A stretch of 64,000 nt of DNA from Sycobia sp. Sy_11 (GCA_018907035.1 JACCIC010000014.1:1419001-1483000), one strand, 5' to 3'; shown: positions 10,640 to 23,537, numbered from the stretch's first letter. Notes: generated by a model from the letters alone, not told the origin. Translations and numbers: made by a program.

Positions 10640-12100
10640 GCGTTTTCTTTTGAAACTGCATTCGCAAATAGCCAGAAAGCGTTCGGAAAACGAATGGCCC
10701 AAATTTGACTAATGCGGGAAGAACTTTTTCTGCGCAAGCGAGGAATTCGATTGAAACAAAAAATCTACCTTTCCTCTTACGATATGAATATCTGGTATCC
10801 ACAGTGTATAATTCTAAAGCTGCACATTTCCTTGGATGGCTGAAGACTTCATTCTTCTCGATCGATGTTTTCACGTATATCGAGATGGATTTTTCTAACA
10901 TCACATCCAACGCAAATATCTGTAAAACAAATGAAACAATCTAAAATATAAATTTAATATGTAATCGGAGGGCAGCGGGTAAAATAACGTGAATTTTAGT
11001 CTAGTCTTGACCTTGTATACTAGACTCGAACGTGTATGTTATAAAAACGTTTAATTCAATCAACTACATTAAGTTATAATTTTTTTGATCAGAATCACAA
11101 ATTCAGCAACGATTGCCGTATTTATCGATGATCCTAAAATTGCTGGTCAGTTTTTATTTTTTTTGCTCTTTCTATATTCAATGCGTTACCTAAAAATCTC
11201 CCAATTGCTTTCACTGCGAAGATTACAATTTTAAAATGATAAATTATTTGACAATTTTTAGAATTGCTTTTGTCGATATAAAAAAGGCAGCTCGCGTCAA
11301 AGGTAAGGAATAAAAGTGAAGCGAAAATTCGACGAGAAAGAGCGATTTTCATTGAATATTTTACGTAAATTGCAGATTTACTGGACACGCGCAACGTTCC
11401 GACTTCGATTTAAGCGGAAAAACAAGCAGAGCGCTCTGGCTTTTAATACGAATGAAATTACAATTGTTTTCGATATACACATTAAAAAAAAAAACAAATT
11501 TACGAAATTTTACGCTTCTTAAGGCTTTTACTCGAGAATCTATAAACGCTATTAATTGTACTTTGCTTACTCTATGTTTTGTTTAATTGATATTAATTTA
11601 TTCAACGTAGCAGCGAATTAATGGAAGCTTTTCGATTTTCGATAATATTCATCAATAATTATTAATAGTAGAATTTCCATTATGCTTTTTAACAGCAATC
11701 GAATTATTGAAAATGATTGACTTACTGCACCTGTCAAACCAATATTTTGCCCAGCAAACCAAGTAATTTGATTTTTCTACGAAAATCTTCAATTGTTGAT
11801 CAAAATTTGTAACAAAAATATTTCAACGCAGGCAAAAATTTAGTAAAAAGAATCAAGCCTCGATGGTCCTGTAACGCAAACTTTACAAATGAAACGCTAT
11901 CCCTCTCTCCACCTATTGCGTTCTTGCGACATTTATCCTTAAATCATTCCAATATTAAATAAAAGTCCGAACGATAAATTGATCCTCTTCTCCCCCCCCT
12001 CCCCTCCTCTACCATCCCCACCCAACCGCCCATAAAATAAGAGACGCCGAAACTTTTTATTTATACGGAACCCTATTTTCCAACTTCTTATATGTATTGA
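10640..12100. other. AT-rich stretch with unassigned ORFs
   Basis: ORFs of 70-110 codons occur on both strands at 10640-10940 and 11130-11520. None matches a family I recognise, and sense and antisense frames are equally open, so none is called. Confidence 0.35.
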
Positions 12101-12119
12101 CTCAGTCGAGGAAGAACGA

Positions 12120-12330
12120 GAGAAAGAACGAGAGATAGCGAGAAAGGGAGGGGGGGGGGGGAAGAAGAAGATCCTTGGCAGAAAAGTCAAGTCGAAATGG
12201 AGGCAGAGCGCGCCGCAGGAATGGCGACGGCGACCGCGAAGAAAGGGAAGAAGTGGAAGAAGATGAGGGAGAGGTGGAGGAGTAGTAGGAGGAGGTGGTG
12301 GAGGAGGAAAAGACGCGCATTGTTGAAAGT
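12120..12330 (+). repeat. purine-rich (GGA/GAA) low-complexity tract with G homopolymer
   Basis: The plus strand is almost all purine over about 200 bases, with a G run near 12150-12160 and GGAGGTGGTGGAGGAGG-type triplets. The Arg/Lys/Trp-rich frame it creates is compositional. Such tracts can form triplex or quadruplex structures. Confidence 0.75.
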
Positions 12331-12453
12331 CCACAGTCGTACGCGGAGGGGCTTTGGATTTACGAGTATCGACACGATCCTTAACATCCGAGGCTCGCAG
12401 CGGTGGCGGCGCGGCGCGCGTGGAGAAGCAAGGAAGCCCGGAGGCGAAACGTA

Positions 12454-12494
<41 letters not shown>

Positions 12495-12543
12495 CTGATT
12501 CCGCGCTGCCAGCGAGTTTTTCACCGCTGATGGAACGAGGAGA

Positions 12544-12583
<40 letters not shown>

Positions 12584-12860
12584 CGTTGAAAAGGGAGCGC
12601 GTGGCGAGAGAAGCTGCGGAGGGAGGAGGGGCTCCGCTTCAGGTCCATTCGCGCGCTCACCGAGAGAGATCCATTGCAATTTGTCCGGGATTGCGGGAGT
12701 TGTAAATTGGAATTAAATTGCATTCGCTAATGTACCGATTTAAATGTAAACGCGCGAAACCGGGAGGCTTTATGGCCGCCCGGCGGGCGAGCGCCGAATC
12801 CAACGGCCGCCGCGGCTCGCTCGCTAGCTCCGTCTACGCTCCTGTCTCTTATTACGGATC
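12330..12860. other. GC-rich island with A and TA tracts
   Basis: CpG-dense block interrupted by an A run (about 12459-12490) and (TA)n (12546-12582). No gene recognised. Confidence 0.5.
12546..12582. repeat. (TA)n microsatellite
   Basis: Pure TA array embedded in a GC-rich island. Confidence 0.95.
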
Positions 12861-12869
12861 CGCGAGATT

Positions 12870-14080
12870 TCAGGTTTTATTTCGTTTGCTTTTTCTTTTT
12901 TTTTTTTTGTTTTTCGTTTTTCCTTTTTCGATTTTTTCTCTCTAGTTTTTCTGTTTTGGTTTCGGGCGTGCCCTCGTCCTCGGTGGTGGCGAATTTTGCT
13001 CGTTGATCGGCTACGGGTTCGATGGAACGTCCATTTGTATTGTATTTCGACGTAATCGACAGTTGCTTGGATTCGTATTTAAGATATAATGAGATTGTAT
13101 CGATGGCGATGTTAAAAATGCTAGAGGAACGTTGAAATTCATGTATACTAAATGATTTAGAGAAGATTAAATGTACAAAGAAATTAAAAATTATTGGCTC
13201 TGGCAGGCTGTTTGACGAAAAATTATGGGAAAACTATTGGAAATTTGCAAATAACGTAAAGTTTTATCCCAGATCGTTTACTGGGCCTATCCATAGAACT
13301 AAAATTACCTAGTTTTGTATATATATATATAAGCAGGCTGAACAAATTTAATAAATTTCAATAAAGATTTAAATTAATATAACGATGTGTTACAAAAATA
13401 TATCAAAGAAGGAAATGTCATTATATATACTGCATATAATGGAAAAAAAACCGTTTTTAATTCCCTGGCTTTATAATTTGTAAAAATTATGCATTTACAA
13501 TATCTTTTTGATTCTCGCTTGATAACAGAAAAAACAATCCGAAATATAGTCGCATCAAAGTCGAAATTGTTACGATCAAATGATGAAATTTGCCGAAACT
13601 TTAACAGCTATCACGACAATATTTATTTCTGTACCGTAGGTAAAATTATTGTATTAATTTTTACGAATTCCCCTGCACCGCGATGACTTTGAAAAATTCA
13701 AGCTTCGAGAAAAAAAATCATAGATTTATTTCATGTGTATCGTGACAATTAATTGTCTGTTGTGATGATATTCAATTATGACGTCGACTTTTAGCTGAGA
13801 TTCCAGCAGCATTTATTAAGATTTAGAACAAATAGAGCTGATTTAGTTTGTCCTCTCAAATACGCGCGACGCATCGACGTCGATTTCGCGAAGCTTGAAA
13901 AATTATTCCATCGTGATCAAAACTATCACCGCACTGTCGAGCACAGTTTTATCGCAATAAAGATATTAATATTTACAAATTGTGATTTAACGACATTATT
14001 ACTGGCCCCCTAGCAATCTTATACCCCACTACTTAGTTTATCTTTTATCCTCGAGCGATCGCCAAGACATATCGATCATC
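12870..14080. other. AT-rich stretch, nothing seen
   Basis: Stop-dense, no repeats of note beyond short T runs near 12897-12908. Confidence 0.5.
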
Positions 14081-14686
14081 AAGAGCCATTGTTCTCGTGT
14101 TAACGGTGCTTTTCCTTTTGGTCTCGAAAGTAATATAACCCACGGCCTCGGACCCGTTTAAAAACTTCCCTAACTTTTATAAACGAGAGGAAGTTCGATC
14201 CTCCTTCTATCCATCAAGAATCGCGTGTGCACGCTTGTTCGCGTCTGAAAATTATCTTATCGATAAATTACTTGGACGCAGAAGTGCGAATGAATTTTCT
14301 CGTTGGAGTACGGCGTAGTCCAGCGGAGAGTGTCGTTTCGTCACGCGGCTCCAACGTTTCCCGCGCGATTTGGCTCGCGTTGCAGGGCCAGATGGGGGGG
14401 GGAGGGGGAAGGAGGCGCTGGGCGCGGTCTAATAACAGTAAATCGCGACGTCCTCGCACGGACGTTGCCGCAAACTCGCGATCGCCTCCGGCTGTAATTC
14501 AAGCGTTCGCGGAATTCGTTGATTAACTTCGCATTAGTTTTCGCGCGTGTCGCGCTTTAAAATTCGAATTACAAGTAGGACTGCGACGATCGAGCTGTGT
14601 AGTCGGCGCGACCCAATACGCGCGAGAATTAATATTATACAATTATTATAATTATAACGCGATCATTCCTATTACATTGTTGTAAA

Positions 14687-14725
<39 letters not shown>

Positions 14726-14910
14726 TAATACGGCCGAAAGAAGCTCCCCACAGAGCTGTCCCGATTCCAGACCTCTGGTAATCCCGCCGAGGGGCCGTGG
14801 CGCGCTGAACCGGAGCCGCGAAGTAACGAGCGCCGGGCAACGATCGGGTACCTCGCCTGTTGGACAAGCGGCCTTCGTTCGTTTCCAAAATTCCCCCTAC
14901 CCCTCGCCAA
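14080..14910. other. GC-rich island with (TTA)n array
   Basis: CpG-rich DNA with a G-rich tract at about 14394-14415 and a TTA array at 14686-14726. No gene recognised. Confidence 0.5.
14686..14726. repeat. (TTA)n microsatellite
   Basis: About 13 units of the TTA/TAA trinucleotide. Confidence 0.95.
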
Positions 14911-15160
14911 CTGATTAGATAGATAATGCGCGAGATTATTATAATAAATGCGCCGATTAAGCTAAATAATTGCGAATAAGTGAAAGCGTGCGTTATACTA
15001 CGAATATACATAAGCTGTGTTACTTGTATTAATTTAAGAATGTATTGCGCTTTATTTTATAATTAAAAACTGAGTTCGGTTGTTTTTCCGATTTCACCGA
15101 AAAATTCCCAAAATCGATTAATCGTCATTAATAATTTTCTATTTGATTTTTAATTATCCA

Positions 15161-15242
15161 AACTACAAAGTGACGAATAAATACAAATTTACAATAAGTA
15201 CCAAGAAGAAATACAAATAACTACAAATTGACGAATAAGACA
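15161..15242. repeat. short imperfect tandem duplication
   Basis: The motif ACTACAAA-GACGAATAA occurs at about 15162 and again about 57 bases later, with AATACAAAT between. It lies just outside the left arm of the foldback element at 15.26 kb. Confidence 0.5.
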
Positions 15243-15260
15243 TTTGTTGTAAATTTGATT

Positions 15261-15722
15261 ATAGTTAAATTAATAAATATTTTGATCGGTCTTTATGATA
15301 TAATATTTTAACTAAAATAATGACAGTCAGACTGTTTTTGTTTATTAACACTGACAAATAATCTGAAACAGAACTTATTACTATAATATATTATATTAAA
15401 ATGTTAATATTAAAAATGAAAATAAAAATAATAAAAATAATGTTCTACGTTAGTAAAGGACAACCGGACTGCCCCCACCACCTTAAATTTAGATTCACCT
15501 TTGGCGTCCGACGTTTCGAACCGGTACGGTTCATCCTCTTATTTTATTGTTAATTTTATTTTTATTTTTAATTTTTAATATAATTTATTGTAGTAATAAG
15601 TATTATTTCAGATTCTTCGAGGGTGAATCTAATCAAGGACAGTCTGACTGCCATTATTTTAGTTAATATATTATACCATAAAGACAGTGAGACTGATAAA
15701 AATATATATTGATTTAATTCAG
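15261..15722 (-). mobile_element. foldback element with hammerhead-like hub (copy 1)
   Basis: A left arm (about 15261-15440) and a right arm (about 15541-15722) are inverted copies of each other at roughly 80% identity. Both contain CAGTCAGACTG or its complement, and AATCTGAAA. The 100-bp hub between them, read on the minus strand, carries GATGAACCGTACCGGTTCGAAACGTCGG (split here as GATGAACCG, TAC, CGGTTC, GAAACGTCGG). This is a hairpin flanked by GATGA and CGAAAC, as in a hammerhead stem II region. The hub and one arm align to the copy at 42.5 kb. There is no coding sequence. A non-autonomous element is the likely class; a relation to Penelope-like terminal repeats is inference. Confidence 0.65.
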
Positions 15723-15729
15723 AACAGTC

Positions 15730-17040
15730 CACATATGTTTTTTAATTTTAATCGATTATAGTTAATACTGTCCTGTAACTTCTTTCTGTAAAACAAGTTT
15801 TTTGTTCTTTTAACCTTTTCTTTTCCGTACGAACGGTATTTTTAATATGGATAACAATACCATGTTTTTCTCTTCTTTAAAAATTATAAAAACTATTTTT
15901 AATTATTAAAATATAATAATAATAATTAACACAAGCCACTTAGTCATAAGGAAGAATGTCCTTTAATGTTCAATATATAATAGAATAAAATTTAACGAAA
16001 TCGCCTAAATCAGAGTTTATTCAAATTCTGAATTGCACACGCAATATGTAAATTGATATTTTCAATACACAAATGGAAATTCGTCATTCTCCGCATAGCA
16101 TGACGAATAAAATAAATTCAATTCTGTGACAAGAAAAAGACTTATTATATTTCATGATTTGCTCTATAATGCATAAGCATATTTGAACCTCTCGGAGCAT
16201 TAAAGCCCTTCAACAGCAATATAACATTACAATTCCCCCGTTGAACCCCCGAGAATCTCTCATATATTTGAAAAACGGATTTGTATCGAATTTGCGAATT
16301 TTTTTTTCTTTCCCATTAATATTACAAAAGTCACGTATAAATATGATCTACAGCTGCGTTTTTTTTTTTGTTTGTTTTTTTTTCCTCATCCCATGGCATT
16401 GCGAGGCGAGTAAGTCAAGCCATAAAGAACATTGGCGTAAAACAAATTTATATGCACATATAAATTTGCAGCTATTGATCCTTTATAAGATATTTGAAAC
16501 AATTTTAAATGAAAATTCAGAGCGATTCAATGCGCTGTAAATAAAAAAAAAAGAGAGAGAACAACAATAACAACAAAAAATGAATGAAAATAATCAATTT
16601 AATTGCTAACTTGTGCAATTTATACTCTGGCCATGCCTGGGCAGATAAATCTATAAATTATAAAAAAAAAAATATATCCTACATTGACAAAATAAAATAA
16701 AATAGCGATGGCTTACGCATAGTCACTTAAAGATAGATTTAATAAAATCATTGATACTTTATATTTGTTTGAAAGAATAAAACTAATAAATAAGAAGAGA
16801 AATGCATAAATATCATACTATATATACATTTTTGACGTAAAAAGTCGAGTCGTCTGCAGGATGACTCGTTTTAATCTGAATACACATTAACATGTTTGAA
16901 AATCACTTACCATCTACAAACACAAATTTAGACGAAAAGTAACGAGGACAGATAAAACTAAATACTTTTTACCTGGAATTTTTAATTTTCTAGCAATTCG
17001 AATAATAGTCTTTAGCTTCTAATACTATTGTTGACTCATA
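15730..17040. other. AT-rich stretch, nothing assigned
   Basis: A 99-codon ORF at 16241-16540 is interrupted by T runs and has no recognisable domain. Otherwise stop-dense. Confidence 0.45.
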
Positions 17041-17069
17041 AATTTGTTTTAAAATAAAAAAATATACAG

Positions 17070-17120
17070 TTTAATTTTATGCCAACGTTTCGGCTCAGAT
17101 CAACATTTTCATTCCCTTGG
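17070..17120 (-). repeat. GAAACGTTGG-type box of an interspersed repeat
   Basis: On the minus strand the segment reads AATGAAAATGTTGATCTGAG then CCGAAACGTTGGCA. The GAAACGTTGG ending is reminiscent of the CGAAACGTCG box of the foldback family. The upstream hairpin is poor and the copy is isolated. Confidence 0.3.
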
Positions 17121-17719
17121 AAGGTATAACTGTAACGATTATTAACAATCAATGTTCTTACAAATAGCACAATACGTAATAAGTTCTTTCAATAACCAAC
17201 GATTTAAATAATTGATATATGAATCGAAAGTTCAATTTGAAATACTATCATGAAGAAACCATTAGTCGGCTATGAAGAGTGTCCGGAATCTGTCGTTAAT
17301 AGATATATATATATATATATATAGCACTGTTGAGAAAATCATAAAACTGAGAAGTAGTAACAGTCGCGTTTTTTTCAGACATTATCTTCTGTGAAAAATA
17401 TAAGAATTTTATCTTATATTAATAGTATCAGCTCAAATTTCATATACGAAATTTTTGTAATCTTTTTTCAATGTAATTGTATCGTATTTTCAATTTAGAC
17501 GATTTACTTAATTAGATACATGGACGGAAGCTGTTCATAAATTAATATTTAAATTATCGAAATTTCTCTGAAACTTTTATCTACATATTTTCAAATTTCT
17601 ATAAAACCTGTATAATTTGCTAATTAAAGTCTGGCGCATGCCCAACGTATATAATTTATATCAGAAATATTAGATTTCGATCTTTGCTAAATAAAAAACG
17701 TCGAAAAATCTCATTAGAC

Positions 17720-18019
17720 ATAATCAAAGAGGGAACGGACTCTGAATCCCGCGCCAATACTAAACCCTCGTTTTCAAGCCCACATTTCGACAGCGAGCGA
17801 GGCAGTACTGATCGATGCGCAGTCGCGCGGGCTAACGATACGACTGAATACACACTGCGCGCAAATATACGTACTCTCTCTCTCTCTCTCACTATCTCTC
17901 TTTTCTCTGTTGACTTTTCGTGCCGAAATCGCGGCTCGGAAGATCACCACCGCGTCTTTATCTCCCAGAACGCAAGAATCTCGAGGCGCCAGGCGACGTG
18001 TGTGCGCGTGTATATATAC

Positions 18020-18071
<52 letters not shown>

Positions 18072-18680
18072 ATATAGATCATTCGATAACTCTGGGTCAG
18101 GCAGCTCAAGGGTTATAATCTATATGGCGGGTATAGGTACGTGGGGGTGGCCGGTGACTGGGCTGAGTTTTCCAATTATATACCTCGCTCGCCGACCGAT
18201 ACCGTATCGGATTTCCCCCTCTCGAGCAGTGTGCAGTATAATATTTTGGTATACGTCCATCCCCCCCTCCGCCTCGGCCCCCGCCACCCGCTCCCCGTCC
18301 CTAACTCCCCGGTAGCGAACTGAAAGGGAGGTGGCGGTTGCTGGGTTCCCGGGAGTTTTATGCACTCGTCACTGCGGAATTTCGAAGCGAATTCGAGCGC
18401 TCTTAATATTATTATGTACGCTGCCCGGCGCGGGCTCGGAAATTGAGAGGAGTCTATATATATATATATATTTGAAGTGGGCGCCTAGTCCCAGATATTG
18501 TGTAATGAAAGCACGTGCGTCGTCTCGACGTTTTTCCAGTTCTCGGTATTTCCCGAGGCACGCTGATTTTTGTTTTTTCCCTCGAAATTTTCAAAATCTC
18601 AAGCATCTAAAGTCAAATTTACCCCCTACTGAGAGCGGTACGTTATTCCGATGAAAATTAACTTGGCGAAGGTTACGAAG
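17720..18680. other. GC-rich island with TC and TA arrays
   Basis: Contains a short (TC)n at about 17875-17901 and the TA array at 18027-18069. Open frames on both strands are compositional. Confidence 0.45.
18027..18069. repeat. (TA)n microsatellite
   Basis: TA array embedded in a GC-rich island. Confidence 0.95.
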
Positions 18681-18689
18681 TAAAATTAC

Positions 18690-19850
18690 GTTTCATTAAC
18701 TAACCTCCGTTCGATAAATATTTGCGATTCTTTGAACGTGAACATTGCGAATATTTTAAAGTAAGTTTTTTTAGAGAAAACGGGAGAGTTCATGGGGGCT
18801 GTCATTGATGAATTCGATTCTGACTGAAGGAGATATCTCGAAAATGATCCCTGACGTAAAATTTTTCCTGCGAACGCGGTCGATTGACTATTCGCTGTAG
18901 TTTATCGCGCGCGTATGAGGAAAATCGACCGAAGTTCGATTTTTAGTCACTTTTATAATTAGTACTATAATACATGAGTACAGGAAATTTACAGATTGAA
19001 TGACGGGTATATGAAGATCCAGTTCTGTCGCTCGACCGTTCGAATTTAAGTATTTGTTAATTTTGCATAAGTTGCTTATTAAATCTTATAGATCTGGATT
19101 ATCCGAAAAATTCGTAATTATCGAACAGAAGTTTTGAGTCTTCCAAAAATTTAACTCTTTGGTCCAAATTTCGTTCTTTAAATAACTTAGAAATGGATTT
19201 AGTTTTAATTATAAATAGTATAAAAAAATACTTGCCGAATAACAACTACACTTCCATAATTTACAAGCTATATCTTTTTTCTGTCTTTTAAGTCCGTATG
19301 TTAGCTTTTAATCTCCTATTGTCATTCCCATTCACCCTGCAAATTATCTCGTCCATAAAAATTGAATTGAATTACACTGAACTAATGTGAAAGAAGAATT
19401 TTTTCGAATACAAGTCCAACCAAAATATACGTCTAGCTACAGAAATGATAATTACGTTTATTAGCGATAGTAAATTAGTCTTAAATTGAAATACAAAATA
19501 TATATACATATATATCTATATATAAATAAATTAAGAGAACCCACTTGTAATTGGACGATTGCTCGAACGCTCGATTTAATTCTCGTATTTTAAAATTTTT
19601 AAGCATTATCCCGAATGTTACTCTTGAACCGCGACTATATATATATATTTTTTTTGTTTTTTAAACGCAATCTGCGAATATAAATATAAAATCGACTTTA
19701 AAAGGGCGAGCTATTAATATTTCAGCCAAATCGTAATTTCGGCATTAATTTAACTTCATCCAACCTCATTAAATGCATCATTCCCCGAATCGTATACATA
19801 TAAAGAGCACCGTTAAAAGCCGAAACGAAAGTATTAATATTCAACGGTAA
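18690..19850. other. AT-rich stretch, nothing seen
   Basis: Stop-dense in all frames, small TA runs only. Confidence 0.5.
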
Positions 19851-19863
19851 AAAGGGAGGGAGG

Positions 19864-19889
19864 GAGAGAGAGAGAGAGAGAGAGAGAGA
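19864..19889. repeat. (GA)n microsatellite
   Basis: GA array at the border between AT-rich DNA and a GC island. Confidence 0.9.
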
Positions 19890-19899
19890 CTGATGCGTA

Positions 19900-20870
19900 C
19901 GCGAATACGAAAATCATTATGTACAGTCTATATATGTCAAAATCCAAAAGCAACTTCCCCTCCCTCCACCCTCTCGCCCGCGAGTCAACGTCAAACACCG
20001 TCCGATACATATCGACCCCGCCCTCCGGACCGTACAATCGATCTACATAATTTTTTTCTTTATCCCAGCGATCCTAAATTATTCCTAAAATTTAGCCCCC
20101 CCCCCCCCACGCACCGCGCGACAGCCGCGCTCGACATTTATCAAATCCAGAGCTCGCCGCCCGTGGGATTACAGGGAAATTTCGACGCGTTTCCCTCGCC
20201 CACCCACCTGCCACCGACCTACCCGCCCCGTCCATCGGACCGGGTAATTAAAGCTTTTACGCACTGCGCGCGCGCGCGCCGCGAAATTTTAATAAAGCAC
20301 GTAACGAGCGCGGGGGCGTGCGCACACACAGACACACAGACACGTGGATGCCAGATGAGCGCCCTCGTAAGTTAATAGCCGCGGCAGTATATAGCGGACC
20401 ACAATTCACGGTATATATATATATATACAGAATTTCCGAAGATCCATCAGAATCAGCGCTTTGCCCGCGTCCTTCTCCCCCTCTCACTCTCCCGCCGTGT
20501 TTAATATGTGTACTAAAATCGAATCGCGGTCCAGGAGAGGAGGAGGGGAGGCATTAACGTTAAAGAGCCGTATCGGCCGATTACTCGATATACGTGCCTA
20601 TGTGTGTGAATATACGAGTATCTATATATACACACGGCGAGTTATGCGTATGGGATATTGCAAGCCGATGGGGTCTACCGCGCACTCGGACGGCGGGGCG
20701 AGGGGGGGGGGGGTGGCGAGCGAAAATAGGTGGCGGTGTGCGGGTATATAAATATAACCCGTGCCGCAACATCGCGGCTCGTCGAGACACATGGGAAATC
20801 ACTCCTCGACTCGTCGGCGGGCCGCTCCCAGCTCTGCGACCGGTGCCCGATCAAAAAGAAACGTTTTGTT
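19900..20870. other. GC-rich island
   Basis: CpG-dense, with a C tract near 20097-20109 and a G tract near 20701-20712. No gene recognised. Confidence 0.5.
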
Positions 20871-20907
20871 TATATATATACGGAAACGCGGACGAGTGCG
20901 GTTTGCG

Positions 20908-20909
<2 letters not shown>

Positions 20910-20952
<43 letters not shown>
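20910..20952. repeat. (TA)n microsatellite
   Basis: First of three TA arrays within 450 bp (also 21183-21214 and 21299-21344). Confidence 0.95.
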
Positions 20953-20955
<3 letters not shown>

Positions 20956-21178
20956 CAGATAAAAATGGGAAAGGGGAGATCGAGTATATAGGAACGCGCT
21001 CAGCCCCGTGCGAAAATTCAAAATTGATGTAATTCCATATCAGCAGTTTCTCAATTTCGAATGGACGCGCTATATATATAGATATAGATATATAAATATA
21101 TGTGTATGTATATATTCCTCCTTTTTCCGATTTCCATCGGGAGGAAACAGATGGGTGCTTCGATACTTTTGCTGTATG

Positions 21179-21182
<4 letters not shown>

Positions 21183-21217
<35 letters not shown>

Positions 21218-21292
21218 ATTATTTTTTCGTCAACGTAGGGAATTACTGATTCGGATCACAAATTAATGTAAAAATTTTCCGTTCACTGTATA

Positions 21293-21344
<52 letters not shown>
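21183..21344. repeat. two (TA)n arrays
   Basis: TA arrays at 21183-21214 and 21299-21344 separated by about 85 bases. Confidence 0.95.
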
Positions 21345-21346
<2 letters not shown>

Positions 21347-21716
21347 TATATATTTAGGACAAGAATATTTCATACGCTTTGATTACAGAAATAGAATGAA
21401 CAATTTTTAGATTACAAATTATTAAGGCAAACTTTAAGATTAATAAAAGATATGGTAAAGAATTAATTCATTTAATTCATTAATACATCTAGAATATAAT
21501 TAAAAATGTATAGAAGTCCCAATTACTTAAATTAATATTTCTAATTACTTAAATCCATTTTCTGGATCTTTATTAACGCTTACGTTAAATGAAAATATAG
21601 AAATATTTCAAAAGAATAGGTACTCATTATACACATTACAAGTATGATTAAAAAAACCTCATTTTCTCGATACGACCAATTCATCGAATGCCCCTTCTTA
21701 TGTAATTATTCTAAGA

Positions 21717-22315
21717 ATGCCTCCCCTCCCTGGAAAAGCAATTATTAAATTATCGGAGAAAAAAATGCCCAACTACCGTAGCCCGCGTAGCGTGTCTACT
21801 TTTCAGAACGTGCGTATTTCAACGAAAATAGTCCAAAATCCTTCAAAGTGTGATAAATTGACAAACGAAATCGAAATAATAATCAATGGCAAATTTCATG
21901 ATTGTACTTCTATTATTTTAATAGTTAAAATCATTTTAATGTTACACACGTTTTTATGTGGTCGAGCGAAAAATTTGTATATATTCTCGACTTATTTTCA
22001 GAAAAAAAGTCTAGTGGTTGTGCTCCAGGCTCTTAAAAAATTTCTCGTGCATGAATCAATAAACATCCGAGGAATCGTCGTCTCGTTCAATATTGAATTT
22101 TGCGCGAAACATTATTAACAATGTCGTGTAGAAATCAAACCAGAATTCTGATCTTTTCGCTGGCGTGGATGGAAGCGCGGCATCGCCGTACTGGTTATAA
22201 TGCGATACGGTGTAATTTTGAAAGAACTAACGAAATCCGACCGAACAGTCGTCCAATACCTTCTCTCCCAGCAAGGAGCAAGCAATGCCGACTGGGTTTT
22301 GTATTGCCAACTTAG
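21717..22315 (+). other. overlapping ORFs of unknown family
   Basis: A 133-codon ORF (21717-22118, Lys-rich, with a hydrophobic segment SIILIVKIILMLHTFL) overlaps a 71-codon ORF (22100-22315) in another frame. Codon content is less repetitive than the surroundings, but no domain is recognised and both may be chance. Confidence 0.15.
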
Positions 22316-22329
22316 TCACAGTGTAGCTT

Positions 22330-23220
22330 GGGACCCCGGCAGATAAATATGTTGTCAATCTGTTTCTTTCTTTTATCGAGCGTTTTATTTTAATAAAAAC
22401 TAGGCATGCACGCGCAATATACGCGAAGTGACAACTTTTTTTGAGCAAAAAAAAAAACATTATTTACCGTTTTTGATTAATGTTTTTCTTATCAAACTTG
22501 TTTGTCTATATGTCATCAAAAATAAACAAACTTAATGTGTGCGAAAAATACTTAAAAATCTATTTATTCTTCGCAAAAACATTAGAAAAGTTTGATTTTA
22601 CCTAAATCGTACTATTCATATATTTGTTCAACTAAGAAATTACCTCAACCAACAAAATTAGAAATTTTTCATTTTTTTACGTACTGTTCCATTCTCAAAT
22701 TGTTATACATCCTTAATTTAACGTCCCTGCATTAATAAATATGCGTATGACCTGAAACAAAATTATAATTTGCGTTCAAAGAATCTTCCAAAGCAAGAGA
22801 CGTTATTGCTAGCTCCGTTCAAAATTTAATTAAATTGTTAAAAATTAACTAGGAACAAATATACTGAAAAATCTGAGAATTCTACCTTAAGCACTGAAGT
22901 TTAGAATCGAAAAATAAAATTGAGCAGGTACCTTTCCTTCTTATTCGCTTAAATTTCGATGGAGCAGCTATTCTACGGTATCTCAGTTTGAAGAAACTCG
23001 TTGAAATTAATAGCAATCACATCATGCTAAATAAAAAAATAATATAAAATACAGTCAAAAATACCTTTTTATACTTAATTAAACAAAAAAAAAAAAATTA
23101 AAGAACGTGGCCGAAAATCCACGCGCGCAAAATTCTATATTCTTTTCGAGATCCTACTCTATACGAATAAACTAGCGGGTGTCCAATATATACGTAACGA
23201 TGTAATAAGACGAGTGCCTC
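22330..23220. other. AT-rich stretch, nothing seen
   Basis: Only A/T runs. Confidence 0.5.
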
Positions 23221-23229
23221 TCGACCGTT

Positions 23230-23520
23230 TTACATCGTGATCCGTTCACGGATGCGTAGCAACAGTGAATAGCCCGTCTTATTCAGTAGTCGAGCCGAGG
23301 CTTTGGTCAGGCAGCGCGCGAACCTTACTCCCTCTCCTACCTCTGACGTGTAAAATATCCAGCGCTCGTACGCGAACGACGAGCGGATCGTGTCCATACG
23401 TTTCGATAAACATGATAACACGGTGGCTATGAGAATGGATCTGGACACTGAAGATGCAACGCCTCTGTACAATCGATGAAAAAATTCTCGGATCAACGCG
23501 TACGATGATTTCCTAGTATC
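23230..23520 (-). CDS. about 95-codon start-less ORF, unknown
   Basis: The minus-strand frame is open from just after a TAG near 23525 to TAA at 23230. It is protein-like with few low-complexity residues (for example SFAYERWIFYTSEVGEGVRF) and has no ATG near its start, as for an internal or terminal exon. No domain is recognised and no convincing acceptor is seen. Confidence 0.17.
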   Translation of the reverse strand, partial: DTRKSSYALIREFFHRLYRGVASSVSRSILIATVLSCLSKRMDTIRSSFAYERWIFYTSEVGEGVRFARCLTKASARLLNKTGYSLLLRIRERITM

Positions 23521-23532
23521 AGGCGGCTATAT

Positions 23533-23537
<5 letters not shown>

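Noticed and set aside
10578..10944. Overlapping sense and antisense ORFs beside a TA array
   Set aside because: Both strands are equally open and a resemblance to a retroelement RT motif did not hold in a single frame.
12197..12583. Arg/Lys/Trp-rich 128-codon ORF
   Set aside because: It follows a purine-only tract, an A homopolymer and a TA array; composition, not coding.
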